From Myxococcales bacterium (GTDB lineage: Bacteria > Myxococcota_A > Polyangia > Polyangiales > Polyangiaceae): 45,724 bases of DNA. The DNA is taken from positions 1 through 45,724 of the forward strand of contig JANXVA010000788.1 of the NCBI GenBank assembly GCA_025351875.1. The letters are read 5' to 3'. A program made the position numbers and the translations under genes. Under the pieces are notes generated by a model. That model did not search any database, was not told the DNA's origin, and was given only the letters and a program-made list of their open reading frames with translations. Below are positions 27,023 to 35,751 of this stretch, piece after piece. Every line of letters starts with the position of its first letter. Positions within the stretch are counted from its first letter, which is position 1.

Positions 27023-27631
27023 TCAGCCCGGGCTGTCTTTGCGCGGAGGGCTCTCGGCGGGCACGTGCTCCTCGCGCGTGCGGGCGAACACGATGTGATC
27101 CTCCCATTTGCCGGCGATCTGGAGGTAGCGCTCCGCATAGCCCTCGCGGCGGAAGCCGAGCTTCTCGATGACCCCCAAGCTGCGCGGGTTGCGCGGCATG
27201 ATGGCCGCCTGTATGCGATGCAGCCCGGCGGCACCGAACGCGAAATCGAGGACGGCGCGGAGGCCCTCGGTCGCGATGCCGTGGCCCTGGACGTCCGCGG
27301 CCACCCAGTAGCCGAGGTACGCACCGTACATGGCGCCGCGCATGACGCCGGAGAGGGCGACCTTCCCGATCAGCGTGCCCGGCTGCTCGCGGCGGGCGAG
27401 CATGAAGACGTACCCGCGCCCGCGCTTCCAGTCGCGGCGCTGCCGCAGCACGGTGTTCGAGACCTCGGTGATCGAGGTCGGGTCCTCGCCGGGCGGAGGC
27501 GACGGATTCCACGGCTTGAGGTGCTCGTGATTTGCGCGAAGCAGGCGACGGATCTCCGTCACGTCGCCCGTCCGCGGTGGCCGCAGCAGGAGATGCTGAG
27601 TGACGAGGCGGGTCGTCAGCGACGGGGCCAC
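27023..27631 (-). CDS. GNAT acetyltransferase, RimJ/RimL type
   Basis: The protein has 202 residues from GTG 27631. The RimJ/RimL pattern is clear: the opening TTRLVTQHLLLRPPRTGD, a core strand with YLGYWVAADVQGHGIATEG containing the acetyl-CoA pyrophosphate loop (QGHGIA), then FGAAGLHRIQAAIMPRNPRS and IEKLGFRREGYAERYLQI near the C-terminus. Such enzymes acetylate the N-terminus of ribosomal proteins or other amines. The Arg/Glu/Pro tail is not conserved in the family. It ends 18 bases from the PriA stop on the same strand. The substrate is unknown. Confidence 0.92.
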   Translation of the reverse strand: MAPSLTTRLVTQHLLLRPPRTGDVTEIRRLLRANHEHLKPWNPSPPPGEDPTSITEVSNTVLRQRRDWKRGRGYVFMLARREQPGTLIGKVALSGVMRGAMYGAYLGYWVAADVQGHGIATEGLRAVLDFAFGAAGLHRIQAAIMPRNPRSLGVIEKLGFRREGYAERYLQIAGKWEDHIVFARTREEHVPAESPPRKDSPG

Positions 27632-27648
27632 GAGGCAAGTATAACCGG

Positions 27649-29919
27649 TCAGAGCAAGCCGACGGGGTCGATGTCAATCGCCACGCGCACGGCGCGCGGC
27701 AGCTGCCCGACGGCCGCGTGGATCGCGAGGGTGGCCTTCCGGAGGTGCTCGCGCGACGTACTCCGCAGCATGATGCGGAAGCGGAAGCGGTTGCGCACCT
27801 TCGCGATCGGCGCCGGCGTGGGACCGAGCACCGTGAGCGCAAAGGGCTCGCCGCCGCGCGCCGAGTCGCGTGCTGCGCGCGCGAGGAGCGCCGTTGCCTC
27901 CTGCGTCTCCTTCTCATCGAGCGAGTCGACGCGAACGAGCGCCATCCGCGAGAACGGCGGATAGGCGAGCTCCTTGCGGTCGCGGAGCTCGCGCTCGATG
28001 AAGCCGTTCACGTCGTGCTTCGCCGCGTACTTGATGGCGTGGTGGTCGGGGTCGTACGTCTGCACGAGGACGCGTCCGGGGGTGTCGCCGCGCCCTGCAC
28101 GTCCCGCGACCTGCACGAGGAGCTGAAAGGCGCGCTCGCTGGCGCGAAAGTCCGGAATCGAGAGCGCCGCGTCGGCGTTGATGACCCCGACCAGCGTGAC
28201 GAACGGCAGATCGTGCCCCTTCGTCACCATCTGGGTGCCGACGAGGATGTCGACCTCGCGCGAGCGCACGCGGTCGAGCACCTTCTCGATCTGCTTGCCC
28301 GTCGCGACGTCGCGATCGAGACGCGCGATCACGGCGTTCGGGAACGCGACGCTCAGCGTCTCCTCGAGCTTCTCGGTGCCCAGGCCCTCGAGCGCGATGC
28401 GATCCGAGTCGCACTTCTTGCAGCGGAGGGGGAGCGGCGCCTCGTAGTCGCACCAGTGGCACCGCATCGTTCCTCCTTTCTTCTTGTGCAGGGTGAGCGC
28501 GACGGTGCAGTTCGGACACGACGCGAGCTCGCCGCACCCCTCGCAGCGGATGCTCGGCGCGAAGCCGCGGCGATTGAGGAAGAGGATCGTCTGCTCCTTC
28601 GCTGCGAGCGTCTCCTCGATCGCGCGATGGAGGAGCAGGCTGATGCGCTTGTCGCCCGTGGGCCCTGGGCCAATGGCGCGGAGATCGACGATATGGACGC
28701 GAGGCATCTCCTGCGCGCGCGCGCGATCGGGGAGCACGAGCTTCGTCGCCTTGCCGGAGCGCGCGAGCTGCACCGTCTCGAGCGAGGGCGTCGCGCTTCC
28801 GAGCACACACACGCCAGAGAGCATGTGCGCGCGCAAGATCGCCATGTCGCGCGCGTGGTAGCGAACCCCCTCCTCCTGCTTGAAAGAGGAGTCGTGCTCC
28901 TCGTCGACGATGACGAGGCCGAGCGCACGGATCGGCGCAAAAAGAGCGCTTCGAGCGCCGATCGCGACGTCGACCTCGCCGGCGCGAAGCCGCGCCCACA
29001 TGTCGAAGCGCTCGCGCGGAGTGAGGCCGGAGTGGAGGACGGCGACGTCGTCGCCGAACCGCGCGCGGAAGCGTGAGATGAGCTGCGGCGTGAGCGCGAT
29101 CTCCGGCACGAGCATGATCGTGCCGCGGTGGAGCCGCTTCGCCTCGGCGATCGCGCGGAGGTACACCTCGGTCTTGCCCGATCCCGTCACGCCGTGGAGG
29201 AGGAACGTCGTCGGCCCTCTTTCGGGCGCGAGCGCCGCGGCGAGCGCGTCCATCGCGACCTGCTGCGGAGCGGTCGGCGCGAGCTCGGTGTCGCGGAGGA
29301 TCGGCTCCATGAAGAACGGATCGCGAATGGCGTCGCGCTCCTCGACGGTCACGAGACCGAGCTCGCGGAGCTTCTTCACCGTGGCGCGCGCGCCGCCGAA
29401 CTGATCCTCGAGGCGCGAGAGCGGCAGCGCGCCGTGCGCCCGGAGATAGGCGAGCAGACGCGCGGGGCCGGCCTTGATGGACGTCTCGACGAGCTCGGTC
29501 GGGAGGACCCACTGCACCTGCCGGACGGAAATGCCCTTCGCCTCGGAGAACAGCGTCGGCTCCTCGACGACGCGCGCCGCTTCCTTGTCTGCGGGGGGCA
29601 ACGCCAGGCGCACGACCTCGCCAATCGGCGCGAGGTAGTAGCTCGCGAGCCGCGCGACGAAGACGACGAGGTCCTCGGGCAGCGAGATCCCCGCCAGCAC
29701 CGAGAGGATGGGCTTCTTGCCTTCTTGCTTCTCGCCTTGCCGGACCGCGATGACGACGCCGACGATGCGCCTCGTTCCGAGCGTGCAGAGCACGCGCCTT
29801 CCCGGGGTCGCCGTGGCGGCGAGCTTCTCGGGGACGAGGTACGTCAGCGCGCGCGGAAGCGGGATGGGCAGCGCGACGTCCGCGAGCATCACCGTCTCGG
29901 CGGTCTCGCTCACGCTCAT
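27649..29919 (-). CDS. priA: Primosomal protein N' (replication restart helicase PriA)
   Basis: The start is ATG 29919, just after the upstream kinase stop; sequence farther up is Arg/Ser-rich and not PriA-like. It gives 756 residues, the usual size. The N-terminal 3'-DNA-binding domain opens with ADVALPIPLPRALTYLVP. The helicase core has Walker A GVTGSGKT (243-250), DEEH (339-342) and LGSATPS. Eight zinc-binding cysteines occur as CEGC, CPNC, CHWC and CKKC, and QVAGRAGRGDTPGRVLVQT is motif VI. PriA recognises stalled forks, unwinds the lagging arm and reloads the replicative helicase. No replication gene lies beside it; the kinase upstream is only eight bases away. Confidence 0.97.
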   Translation of the reverse strand: MSVSETAETVMLADVALPIPLPRALTYLVPEKLAATATPGRRVLCTLGTRRIVGVVIAVRQGEKQEGKKPILSVLAGISLPEDLVVFVARLASYYLAPIGEVVRLALPPADKEAARVVEEPTLFSEAKGISVRQVQWVLPTELVETSIKAGPARLLAYLRAHGALPLSRLEDQFGGARATVKKLRELGLVTVEERDAIRDPFFMEPILRDTELAPTAPQQVAMDALAAALAPERGPTTFLLHGVTGSGKTEVYLRAIAEAKRLHRGTIMLVPEIALTPQLISRFRARFGDDVAVLHSGLTPRERFDMWARLRAGEVDVAIGARSALFAPIRALGLVIVDEEHDSSFKQEEGVRYHARDMAILRAHMLSGVCVLGSATPSLETVQLARSGKATKLVLPDRARAQEMPRVHIVDLRAIGPGPTGDKRISLLLHRAIEETLAAKEQTILFLNRRGFAPSIRCEGCGELASCPNCTVALTLHKKKGGTMRCHWCDYEAPLPLRCKKCDSDRIALEGLGTEKLEETLSVAFPNAVIARLDRDVATGKQIEKVLDRVRSREVDILVGTQMVTKGHDLPFVTLVGVINADAALSIPDFRASERAFQLLVQVAGRAGRGDTPGRVLVQTYDPDHHAIKYAAKHDVNGFIERELRDRKELAYPPFSRMALVRVDSLDEKETQEATALLARAARDSARGGEPFALTVLGPTPAPIAKVRNRFRFRIMLRSTSREHLRKATLAIHAAVGQLPRAVRVAIDIDPVGLL

Positions 29920-29926
29920 CGTGAGG

Positions 29927-31354
29927 TCATTGCACCAAGAACCGACCGAGCGCAACGAGGGCCGCCACGATCGCGAGCACGGCGAGGGCGGTGAGGACCG
30001 TCGAAGCGGGCTTGCGCGGCGGCGGCGCAAGCGCCGTCGAGCTCGAGGTCGGCGCGACGGGAGCGGTCGGTGAAGCCGCGGACGACGGGGCCGCGACGAG
30101 CGGGTTGCGCGACGACGGCGACAGGTCGAGGACCGCGCCGGCGAGCGAGCCCGGCTCGACCGTCATGCGGCCCGGGCTCTCGAGCTCCTTCTTGAACGCG
30201 CGGATCGCGCCGTCGGAGACGGGGATGTCGGTGGCACGTTTGACGACGGGCGTAGGCGCGGTCGAGATCGCCGGCGAGCTCGGGGAGGCAGAGCGCATGC
30301 GCTCGGACGAGCGGGGGGGCGGGGTGCTCTTCGGGAGGCGACGCTCGCTCGCGCGACGCTTCTCGACCATCCCCGTGCCGAAGCTCGTCGCGATCCATTC
30401 GCCGAGCTTGAGGCGGCTCGCGAGCATTCCGCTGTCGGCGAGGTACCCCTCGAGATCGCGAAGCATCGCGGCGGCGGACGGGTAGCGCTCCTCGCGATCC
30501 TTCGCGAGCGCGCGGCGGACGATGAGCTCGAGCGCGGCGTGGTTGGGGACGCCCTTGTCCGGGAGCGGAGGGATCTCGGCGAGGCGCGCCTGCTCTACGA
30601 GTGGGACGTCGGACTTCGTGCGGTAGAGCCGCCTACCCGCGAGCAGCTCCCAGAGAATGATACCCGCCGCGAAGACGTCCGCGCGCGCGTCGATCGACTC
30701 GCCGCGTGCGTGCTCGGGGCTCATGTACCCGGCCTTGCCCTTGAGGGCCTCGGTCGCCTCCTCCTTGACGACGTCGTTCGCGGCCGCGATGCCGAAGTCG
30801 CAGAGCTTCACCTCGCCCTCGTAGGAGATGAGGACGTTCGACGGCGATACATCACGATGGACAATGCAGAGCGGCTTGCCACTCTCGTCGTCGCGACGAT
30901 GGGCGTAGTCGAGCCCCTCGAGGACGTCGGCGATGATCCCGAGCGCGTGCGGTGCGGGCAGCGGGATCTTCTGCTGGGTGCACTGGCGCAGGAGCGAGTT
31001 GAGGTCGAAGCCCTCGACGTACTCCATCGCGATGAAGAGCTGTTCGTTCTCCTTGCCGAGCTCGAACACCTGGACGATCCGGCGATGGCTGAGCCGCGCG
31101 GCGAGCTTGGCCTCGTGGATGAGCATCTCCGCGAAGCGCGGGTCGTCGGCGAACGCCGGGAGGATCTGCTTCACGACCGAGAGACGCGTCGCGCCGAGCT
31201 CGGTCTCCGCGCGCGCGAGGTAGATCTGGGCCATGCCGCCCTTGCCGATCTGCTCGAACAGCGTGTAGTGCCCGAACGTCCGCGGCAGCACGGCCGTGGA
31301 CGTGCCTTCAGGCGGCGTCCCAGCGGGCGGCGGATTGGACGAGACGGCGCGCAT
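29927..31354 (-). CDS. Tail-anchored Ser/Thr protein kinase
   Basis: The protein has 475 residues. A short Pro-rich N-terminus leads to a complete kinase domain (about 30-310): GKGGMAQIYLA (37-47), Lys62 in SVVKQ, HRDVSPSN (166-173), CDFGIA (185-190) and GYMSPEHARG (209-218). HRDVSPSN in place of HRDLKPEN is common in myxobacterial kinases and keeps the catalytic Asp and Asn. A Ser/Pro-rich linker of about 130 residues follows, then one hydrophobic helix at the very end (STVLTALAVLAIVAALVALG). The catalytic domain is therefore cytoplasmic with no external sensor, so input must come from partners or the linker. It is transcribed toward priA. Confidence 0.95.
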   Translation of the reverse strand: MRAVSSNPPPAGTPPEGTSTAVLPRTFGHYTLFEQIGKGGMAQIYLARAETELGATRLSVVKQILPAFADDPRFAEMLIHEAKLAARLSHRRIVQVFELGKENEQLFIAMEYVEGFDLNSLLRQCTQQKIPLPAPHALGIIADVLEGLDYAHRRDDESGKPLCIVHRDVSPSNVLISYEGEVKLCDFGIAAANDVVKEEATEALKGKAGYMSPEHARGESIDARADVFAAGIILWELLAGRRLYRTKSDVPLVEQARLAEIPPLPDKGVPNHAALELIVRRALAKDREERYPSAAAMLRDLEGYLADSGMLASRLKLGEWIATSFGTGMVEKRRASERRLPKSTPPPRSSERMRSASPSSPAISTAPTPVVKRATDIPVSDGAIRAFKKELESPGRMTVEPGSLAGAVLDLSPSSRNPLVAAPSSAASPTAPVAPTSSSTALAPPPRKPASTVLTALAVLAIVAALVALGRFLVQ

Positions 31355-31454
31355 GGCGAGGACGAGGGGGGGACTTGGCTAGCAGATTCGATGAATCGCG
31401 CGAGCCGGGCCTGAACCCCATGTAGGCATCATACCCACGCCACCGACGGCGAAG

Positions 31455-31883
31455 CTACTTCGCGGGCGGCGGGAACGTCGGGAACGTCGACGGGATGGTC
31501 GACGGGAAGCCCGCGGGCGGCTTGAAGCCTCCGGCGTCGAAGCCCGGGATGGCCGTCGGAATCGCGAACGTGGGCGTCGGCACGGGGGCGGCCTTGCCTC
31601 CATCCGCGGCGGCGCCCGCATCGGCGGGCTTACCGCCGTCTGCGCCGACGGGCTTCACTCCACCGGCCGCGACCGGGTGCGCGGCGCCGAGCGGGGCCAC
31701 GGGCGTCGCCGCGGCGGCGTTCCCGGTGTCGGGGGCCGCAGGAGCCGCGGGGGTCGCCGGCGGAGCCACGGGCGCGACAGCCGCATCCGGGGCGTCCTTC
31801 TTCAGCCCATCGCAAGCGAACAGCCCGAAGGGCGCGACGACGACCACAGCCAACGAGAACCCGAGGACGCAGCGAACGCTCAT
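31455..31883 (-). CDS. Ala/Pro-rich lipoprotein
   Basis: From ATG 31883 the protein has 142 residues (ATG 31895 would add four). The signal VLGFSLAVVVVAPFGLFAC ends in lipobox LFAC. The mature protein is almost entirely Ala, Pro, Gly, Val and Asp, ending in a Phe-Pro run (TIPSTFPTFPPPAK). There is no folded domain. Such proteins may be surface spacers or cell-wall fillers. Composition this simple makes the gene call less certain, although the signal peptide is good. Confidence 0.62.
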   Translation of the reverse strand: MSVRCVLGFSLAVVVVAPFGLFACDGLKKDAPDAAVAPVAPPATPAAPAAPDTGNAAAATPVAPLGAAHPVAAGGVKPVGADGGKPADAGAAADGGKAAPVPTPTFAIPTAIPGFDAGGFKPPAGFPSTIPSTFPTFPPPAK

Positions 31884-31922
31884 CGCGCGCAGCATACACC
31901 CGAGAGTCGCAGAGACCGAAAT

Positions 31923-32702
31923 TCAGGCGGCGACGTCGCGCGCCCCACCACGGTTGTTCCACGCTCGGCGGGCCGGGATGCCGTGGCGCTCGAGGCCCGG
32001 GACGATGACCTCCTCGACGGTGTCGAAGAAGAGGCTCCGCGCGTCCTCGCCGCTGCAGAGCCCGAGCTCCACGCCGTCGGCCGGGGGCCGCGACGACTCG
32101 GGCAGGTGGGCGAGCTCGTGCTCCTCGAGCGACGCGAACGCGACCTCGAGGTAGTCGCCGAGGCGCTCCTTCGTCGCGTGGTCGAGCGTCTCTGCGATCG
32201 AGCCGAGAAGGCGCCAGCCGAAGCGCGAGTGACCGACCTCGTCCGAGTAGATCGTCGTGAGGAGATCGCGCAGCTCACCGGCGGGCATCTCGAGCCGCTC
32301 GGCGCCGATGAGCGAGACGGCGACGGTCTCGCTGAGGCAGCAGATGCTGAGCATGTTGCGGAGCGCTGCTTCGATCGGCGTGTGAGCGTCCTCGTGCGCC
32401 GGGTACGCGTCGCCCTCGTGAACGATCGCGTAGGCCTTGCCGCCGAGTGCCTCGACGACGGAGCCGCAGAGCACGCCGTGGCGGCGCTCCTCATCGGCGA
32501 AGCCGCGCACCTCGGCCACGATCTCGGGCGCCAGCCCGGCCGCCTCGAGCTGCTTCGAGAGCCCCTCGAAGACGATCGCCGACGAGTGCTCGTTGATCAT
32601 CCGACCCCGCCATGTGGCGATCGCGGCCTCGCGCAGGTGCGGGAGGTTCGGCACCTCCGGACGAATGCGCGCGGAGACGTCGCGGAGGTCGAGGATGCGC
32701 AT
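31923..32702 (-). CDS. Ferritin-like diiron protein
   Basis: The start is ATG 32702, which shares one base with the upstream stop (TGATG); 259 residues. The protein is helical with diiron-type ligands: Glu39 in MINEHSSA, E72-x2-H75 in DEERRHGVL, Glu126 in LSETVAVSL, and E155-x2-H158 in SDEVGHSRFGW. This is the ferritin-like four-helix layout. A Cys pair (CC, about 121-122) lies near the core. It has no signal peptide, so it is cytoplasmic. Iron storage, an oxygenase or a rubrerythrin-like peroxidase role are all possible. Coupling to a Cys-rich lipoprotein and a nearby LysR gene suggests metal or redox control, which is inference. Confidence 0.82.
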   Translation of the reverse strand: MRILDLRDVSARIRPEVPNLPHLREAAIATWRGRMINEHSSAIVFEGLSKQLEAAGLAPEIVAEVRGFADEERRHGVLCGSVVEALGGKAYAIVHEGDAYPAHEDAHTPIEAALRNMLSICCLSETVAVSLIGAERLEMPAGELRDLLTTIYSDEVGHSRFGWRLLGSIAETLDHATKERLGDYLEVAFASLEEHELAHLPESSRPPADGVELGLCSGEDARSLFFDTVEEVIVPGLERHGIPARRAWNNRGGARDVAA

Positions 32703-33169
32703 CACGCGAGCACCTGCATGGCGAGCGCGAGGCTGCGGCGCTGCATGCGCGGCGGGACCGGCGGCCCCCACGGCGTGCACGCGATGCCGACGGGCTGGCC
32801 CGCGTCCGCGGGGAGGTTCGCGCAGCAGTCCCAGCGATGGGCCGCGAGCGCGCCTTGGCTCTTCTCGAGGAGCTCGACGCAGCACGTCTGGACCTGCGCG
32901 GAGACGCTCTGCTTGGTACCCGGGTAGTTGCCCTCGGTCGCGAACGCGGAGGCGACGACCTGCTCGCACGACAGCTTCGGCGCGCCGGCATCCTTGGTCT
33001 TGTGGCAGCCCGACTTGAGCTCGGCCTCGTCGGCGCTCGCGTTGCCCTCGGTATCGAGCGGATCCTTCGCGTCCTCGGTCGCCGCTGCGCTGCAGCCTCC
33101 GAGGAAGACGACGGAGAAGGCCACCTTGGCGGCAGCACGCAGAGCCTTGGAATGAACGTCGGAGCGCAT
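32702..33169 (-). CDS. Cys-rich lipoprotein coupled to the ferritin-like protein
   Basis: The start is ATG 33169, with AGAGG eight bases upstream; two earlier in-frame starts lie too close to that site. It gives 155 residues. The signal AAAKVAFSVVFLGGC ends at Cys26. The mature protein contains GCHKTKD, LSCEQVVASAFA, TCCVELLEKS, DCCANLPA and IACTPWGP, so seven cysteines lie within about 80 residues, two as adjacent pairs. This could bind metal or form disulfides. The C-terminus has a short Arg/Leu segment. No family is recognised. Confidence 0.75.
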   Translation of the reverse strand: MRSDVHSKALRAAAKVAFSVVFLGGCSAAATEDAKDPLDTEGNASADEAELKSGCHKTKDAGAPKLSCEQVVASAFATEGNYPGTKQSVSAQVQTCCVELLEKSQGALAAHRWDCCANLPADAGQPVGIACTPWGPPVPPRMQRRSLALAMQVLA

Positions 33170-33188
33170 CGGCATCACCTCTGCCGCT

Positions 33189-33216
33189 GGTGTAGCGCGA
33201 CCCGTTGTAGCGACAA
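33189..33216 (-). promoter_or_regulatory. Possible promoter of the lipoprotein/ferritin-like operon
   Basis: On the minus strand TTGTCG (33216-33211) and TACACC (33194-33189) lie 16 bases apart, about 20 bases before the chosen lipoprotein start. The -35 match is fair and the -10 is weak. Confidence 0.35.
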
Positions 33217-33232
33217 TCAGGATGATGCTGAT

Positions 33233-33261
33233 GAAATTGTATCGATTCTCGATACAGTTTC
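33233..33261. promoter_or_regulatory. Strong 13-bp dyad, candidate operator (or LysR-gene terminator)
   Basis: GAAATTGTATCGA (33233-33245) and TCGATACAGTTTC (33249-33261) are inverted repeats matching at 12 of 13 positions around a 3-base centre. The site is A/T-rich, unlike its surroundings. It lies about 17 bases upstream of the candidate -35 and 10 bases past the LysR stop. ATC and GAT half-sites recall LysR-type boxes, but the spacing (7) is shorter than the usual 9. As RNA it would also form a firm hairpin, so termination of the LysR transcript is an alternative. Confidence 0.6.
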
Positions 33262-33270
33262 ACGAACGCG

Positions 33271-34167
33271 CTATTTCAGCGGCACTTCGCTCATCTGAGC
33301 GGCGATTTGCTCGTAGACGGAGCGCCGAGGGTCGTCGGTCCGGAAGACGAGGCGGAACCAGTCGCTCAGCAGCGCGACGCTCGGGAGGATGCGCTGGAGG
33401 CGCCCGGCGGCGATGTCCTTGCGGACGAGGTACTCGGGCAGCACGGCCACGCCGGCCTGCGCGAGCGCACGGATGCGGATGGCCTCGATGGTCCCGAGAT
33501 GCAGGACGCCCCCGAAGCGGAGATGGTCGCCGCCGCTCGGCGCATCGCGGAAGTAGCGAAAGAGCGAGAGCCCGACGTCCGTATCGAGGAGCGTGTGCGA
33601 CGCGGCGTGCTTGGCCCTGTCGAGGGGCTTCTTCTCGAGCAGCGCAGCAGCACCGACGAAGACGTAGTCCTCGCGATGGAGGCGAAGGGAATCGAGCTTC
33701 GGATCGGTCAGGCGGCTCGACGTGACGGCGCACTCGATCTCCATCGAGCGCACCCGCATGAGGATGTCGGCGCCCGACCCGAAGTAGAGATGAAGGCGGA
33801 GCCACGGCTGCACCTTGGTGAGCGCATCGAGCTGCGGCAGGATCCAGCTCAAGCCGAGCTCGTGGCGGGTCCCGATCGTCACGTCCATCGGAGCGAGCGA
33901 GCGGCTGCCCGCCGACCCGGCGCGCACGCAATCGCCGGCTGCGAGAAGGGTACGCTCGGCCGCAGGGAGCAACGCGAGGCCCGACTCGGTGAGGCGCACG
34001 CTGCGCGTCGTTCGCTGGAAGAGCGGAGCGCCGAGCTGTTCCTCGAGCTGCTTGATGCGCTGCCCGAACGCGGCCGGAGTGAGCGCGACCGATCGCGCGG
34101 CGGCCCGGAAGTTGAGGAGCTTCGCGGCGGCCGTGAAGCAGCGGAGGGAGTCGATCGAGGGGAGCAT
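33271..34167 (-). CDS. LysR-family transcriptional regulator
   Basis: The start is ATG 34167 (MLPSIDSLRCF), giving 298 residues, typical for the family; GTG 34188 would add seven. The winged helix-turn-helix (about 4-62) has LRCFTAAAKLLNFRAAARSV and AAFGQRIKQLEEQLGAPLF. The effector domain contains DVTIGTRHELGLSWILPQL, VTSSRLTDPKLDSL and GVAVLPEYLVRKDIAAGRL, as in LysR substrate-binding folds. The ligand is unknown. It is divergent from the UbiB-like gene (117 bases apart) and lies upstream of the lipoprotein/ferritin-like pair on the same strand, so either could be its target. Confidence 0.94.
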   Translation of the reverse strand: MLPSIDSLRCFTAAAKLLNFRAAARSVALTPAAFGQRIKQLEEQLGAPLFQRTTRSVRLTESGLALLPAAERTLLAAGDCVRAGSAGSRSLAPMDVTIGTRHELGLSWILPQLDALTKVQPWLRLHLYFGSGADILMRVRSMEIECAVTSSRLTDPKLDSLRLHREDYVFVGAAALLEKKPLDRAKHAASHTLLDTDVGLSLFRYFRDAPSGGDHLRFGGVLHLGTIEAIRIRALAQAGVAVLPEYLVRKDIAAGRLQRILPSVALLSDWFRLVFRTDDPRRSVYEQIAAQMSEVPLK

Positions 34168-34284
34168 GGGAGGCTCGTTCCGCCCCACAGGCTACACGTA
34201 GCAAGATGCGACGCACGCCGGAGAGAGCGTCGATCGCGCGAACCCCTGCGCGATCGCGGCGGACCGTGGCAGTATTCCGCCCCG

Positions 34285-35751
34285 ATGACGGCCGACGACC
34301 CGGAAAAGAGCGCGAAGGGGGGCCCGGCCCCTGACACCGCCGCCGTGGACCTCGGCCTGAAGCGGCCCGATGCGCCGCCCTCGTCGCGCCTCGGTCGTCT
34401 CGGTCGCCTCGCGGCGCTCTCGACGCGCGCGGTCCCGCTCGCGGCGGAGGCGATGCGCCGGGCCGCGTTCGGCAAGCGCCGCACAGAGGAGCAGGAGCTC
34501 GAGGCTCAGCAGCGCGCCCTCGACAACGTGAAGAAGACCGCCGAGGCGATGCTCAAGACGCTCGGCGAGATGAAGGGGCTCCCTCTCAAGCTCGGGCAGA
34601 TGGCCTCGTACATCGACGGGCTCGCACCGCCCGGCTACGAGGAGAAGTTCCAGGAGATCCTGAAGAAGCTCCAGGCGAAAGCGCCTCCGCTCTCGCGCGA
34701 GGCTGCGACGAAGGTGGTCACCAAGGAGCTCGGACCGCCCGAGGAGGTCTTCGCCGAGTGGGAGCTCGACCCCTTCGCCGCGGCGAGCATCGGTCAGGTG
34801 CACCGCGCGATGACGAAGGCGGGCGACCGCGTCGCGGTCAAGGTCCAGTACCCGGACATCGACAAGGCGATCGAGAACGACCTGAAGAGCATCTCGATGC
34901 TCGAGACGATGATCGCGCCAGTCGGCCGCAAGTACCACACGAAGGAGGCGCTCGACGAGATCAAGAGCGTGTTCCTCGCGGAGCTCGACTACCGCACCGA
35001 GGCCGACAACGCCGAGACGTTCCGCGCGATGCACCGCGGCGACGACGAGATCGTCATCCCGCGCGTCTTCCGCTCGTACTCGACGCGCCGCGTACTGACC
35101 TGCGAGATGATCGGCGGCGTCGACTACGCGAACTTCTGCGAGACGGCGACGCAAGAGGAGCGCAACGCCGCGAGCGCGACGATCTGGCGCTTCATGTTCC
35201 GCTCCCTCTTCGTCCACGGCTGGCTCTACGCCGACCCACACCCCGGGAATTACCGGTTCCTCGGTGGCGGGCGCATCGCGTTCCTCGATTTCGGATGCGT
35301 GAAGGTGCTGCCGCCGGACTTGCTGGCCGGGACCAAGCGTTACATCACGACGGCGATGGACCAGCAGTGGCCCGAGTTCGAGCAGGCGTGTGTCGACGTG
35401 CTCGGCTACGACCCGACCGACAAGGAGTCGTACGAGCTCTTCATCGCGTACACGAAGCTCCTGCTCGAGCCGCTCACCACCGACGGCAACTTCCGCCACA
35501 CGCACAAGGTAGCGCGCGAAGCCGTCGCGTTCCTCGTGCGAGGCGGCAAGAAGATCACGAAGCCGAAGGAGGGGCAGCTCCTGCCGAATCTCCCGAAGCC
35601 GATCCACCCGCCCCAGGAGCACATGTTCATGAATCGCCTCCAGTGGGGACTCGCCAGCGTGATGGCGGGCATCGGCGGCGAGGGCAACTACCGGAGGATC
35701 GCCGAGCCGTGGATCCGCGGACCGCACGAAGCGCCGTCAGTCTCCGCGTGA
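34285..35751 (+). CDS. ABC1/AarF/UbiB-family atypical kinase
   Basis: The protein has 488 residues. The defining motifs are present: KLGQ (102-105, the KxGQ motif of this family), AAASIGQVH (165-173, the Ala-rich loop that replaces the glycine loop), Lys186 in VAVKVQYP, then LYADPHPGNYR with the catalytic Asp and Asn, and FLDFGCVK as the metal-binding DFG. UbiB/Coq8 proteins are membrane-associated ATPases that support ubiquinone synthesis and lipid handling. This one has no C-terminal membrane helices and no quinone-synthesis genes nearby, so its exact role is open. Its stop overlaps the next gene as GTGA. Confidence 0.95.
   Translation: MTADDPEKSAKGGPAPDTAAVDLGLKRPDAPPSSRLGRLGRLAALSTRAVPLAAEAMRRAAFGKRRTEEQELEAQQRALDNVKKTAEAMLKTLGEMKGLPLKLGQMASYIDGLAPPGYEEKFQEILKKLQAKAPPLSREAATKVVTKELGPPEEVFAEWELDPFAAASIGQVHRAMTKAGDRVAVKVQYPDIDKAIENDLKSISMLETMIAPVGRKYHTKEALDEIKSVFLAELDYRTEADNAETFRAMHRGDDEIVIPRVFRSYSTRRVLTCEMIGGVDYANFCETATQEERNAASATIWRFMFRSLFVHGWLYADPHPGNYRFLGGGRIAFLDFGCVKVLPPDLLAGTKRYITTAMDQQWPEFEQACVDVLGYDPTDKESYELFIAYTKLLLEPLTTDGNFRHTHKVAREAVAFLVRGGKKITKPKEGQLLPNLPKPIHPPQEHMFMNRLQWGLASVMAGIGGEGNYRRIAEPWIRGPHEAPSVSA

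Noticed and set aside
26982-27917. Long upstream extension of the ComF-type frame
   Set aside because: Arg-rich shadow of the GNAT and priA genes; ComF-like sequence begins near 26981.
33222-33290. Two short frames both beginning MKLYR, one on each strand
   Set aside because: They arise because the 13-bp dyad reads alike on both strands; neither continues as protein.
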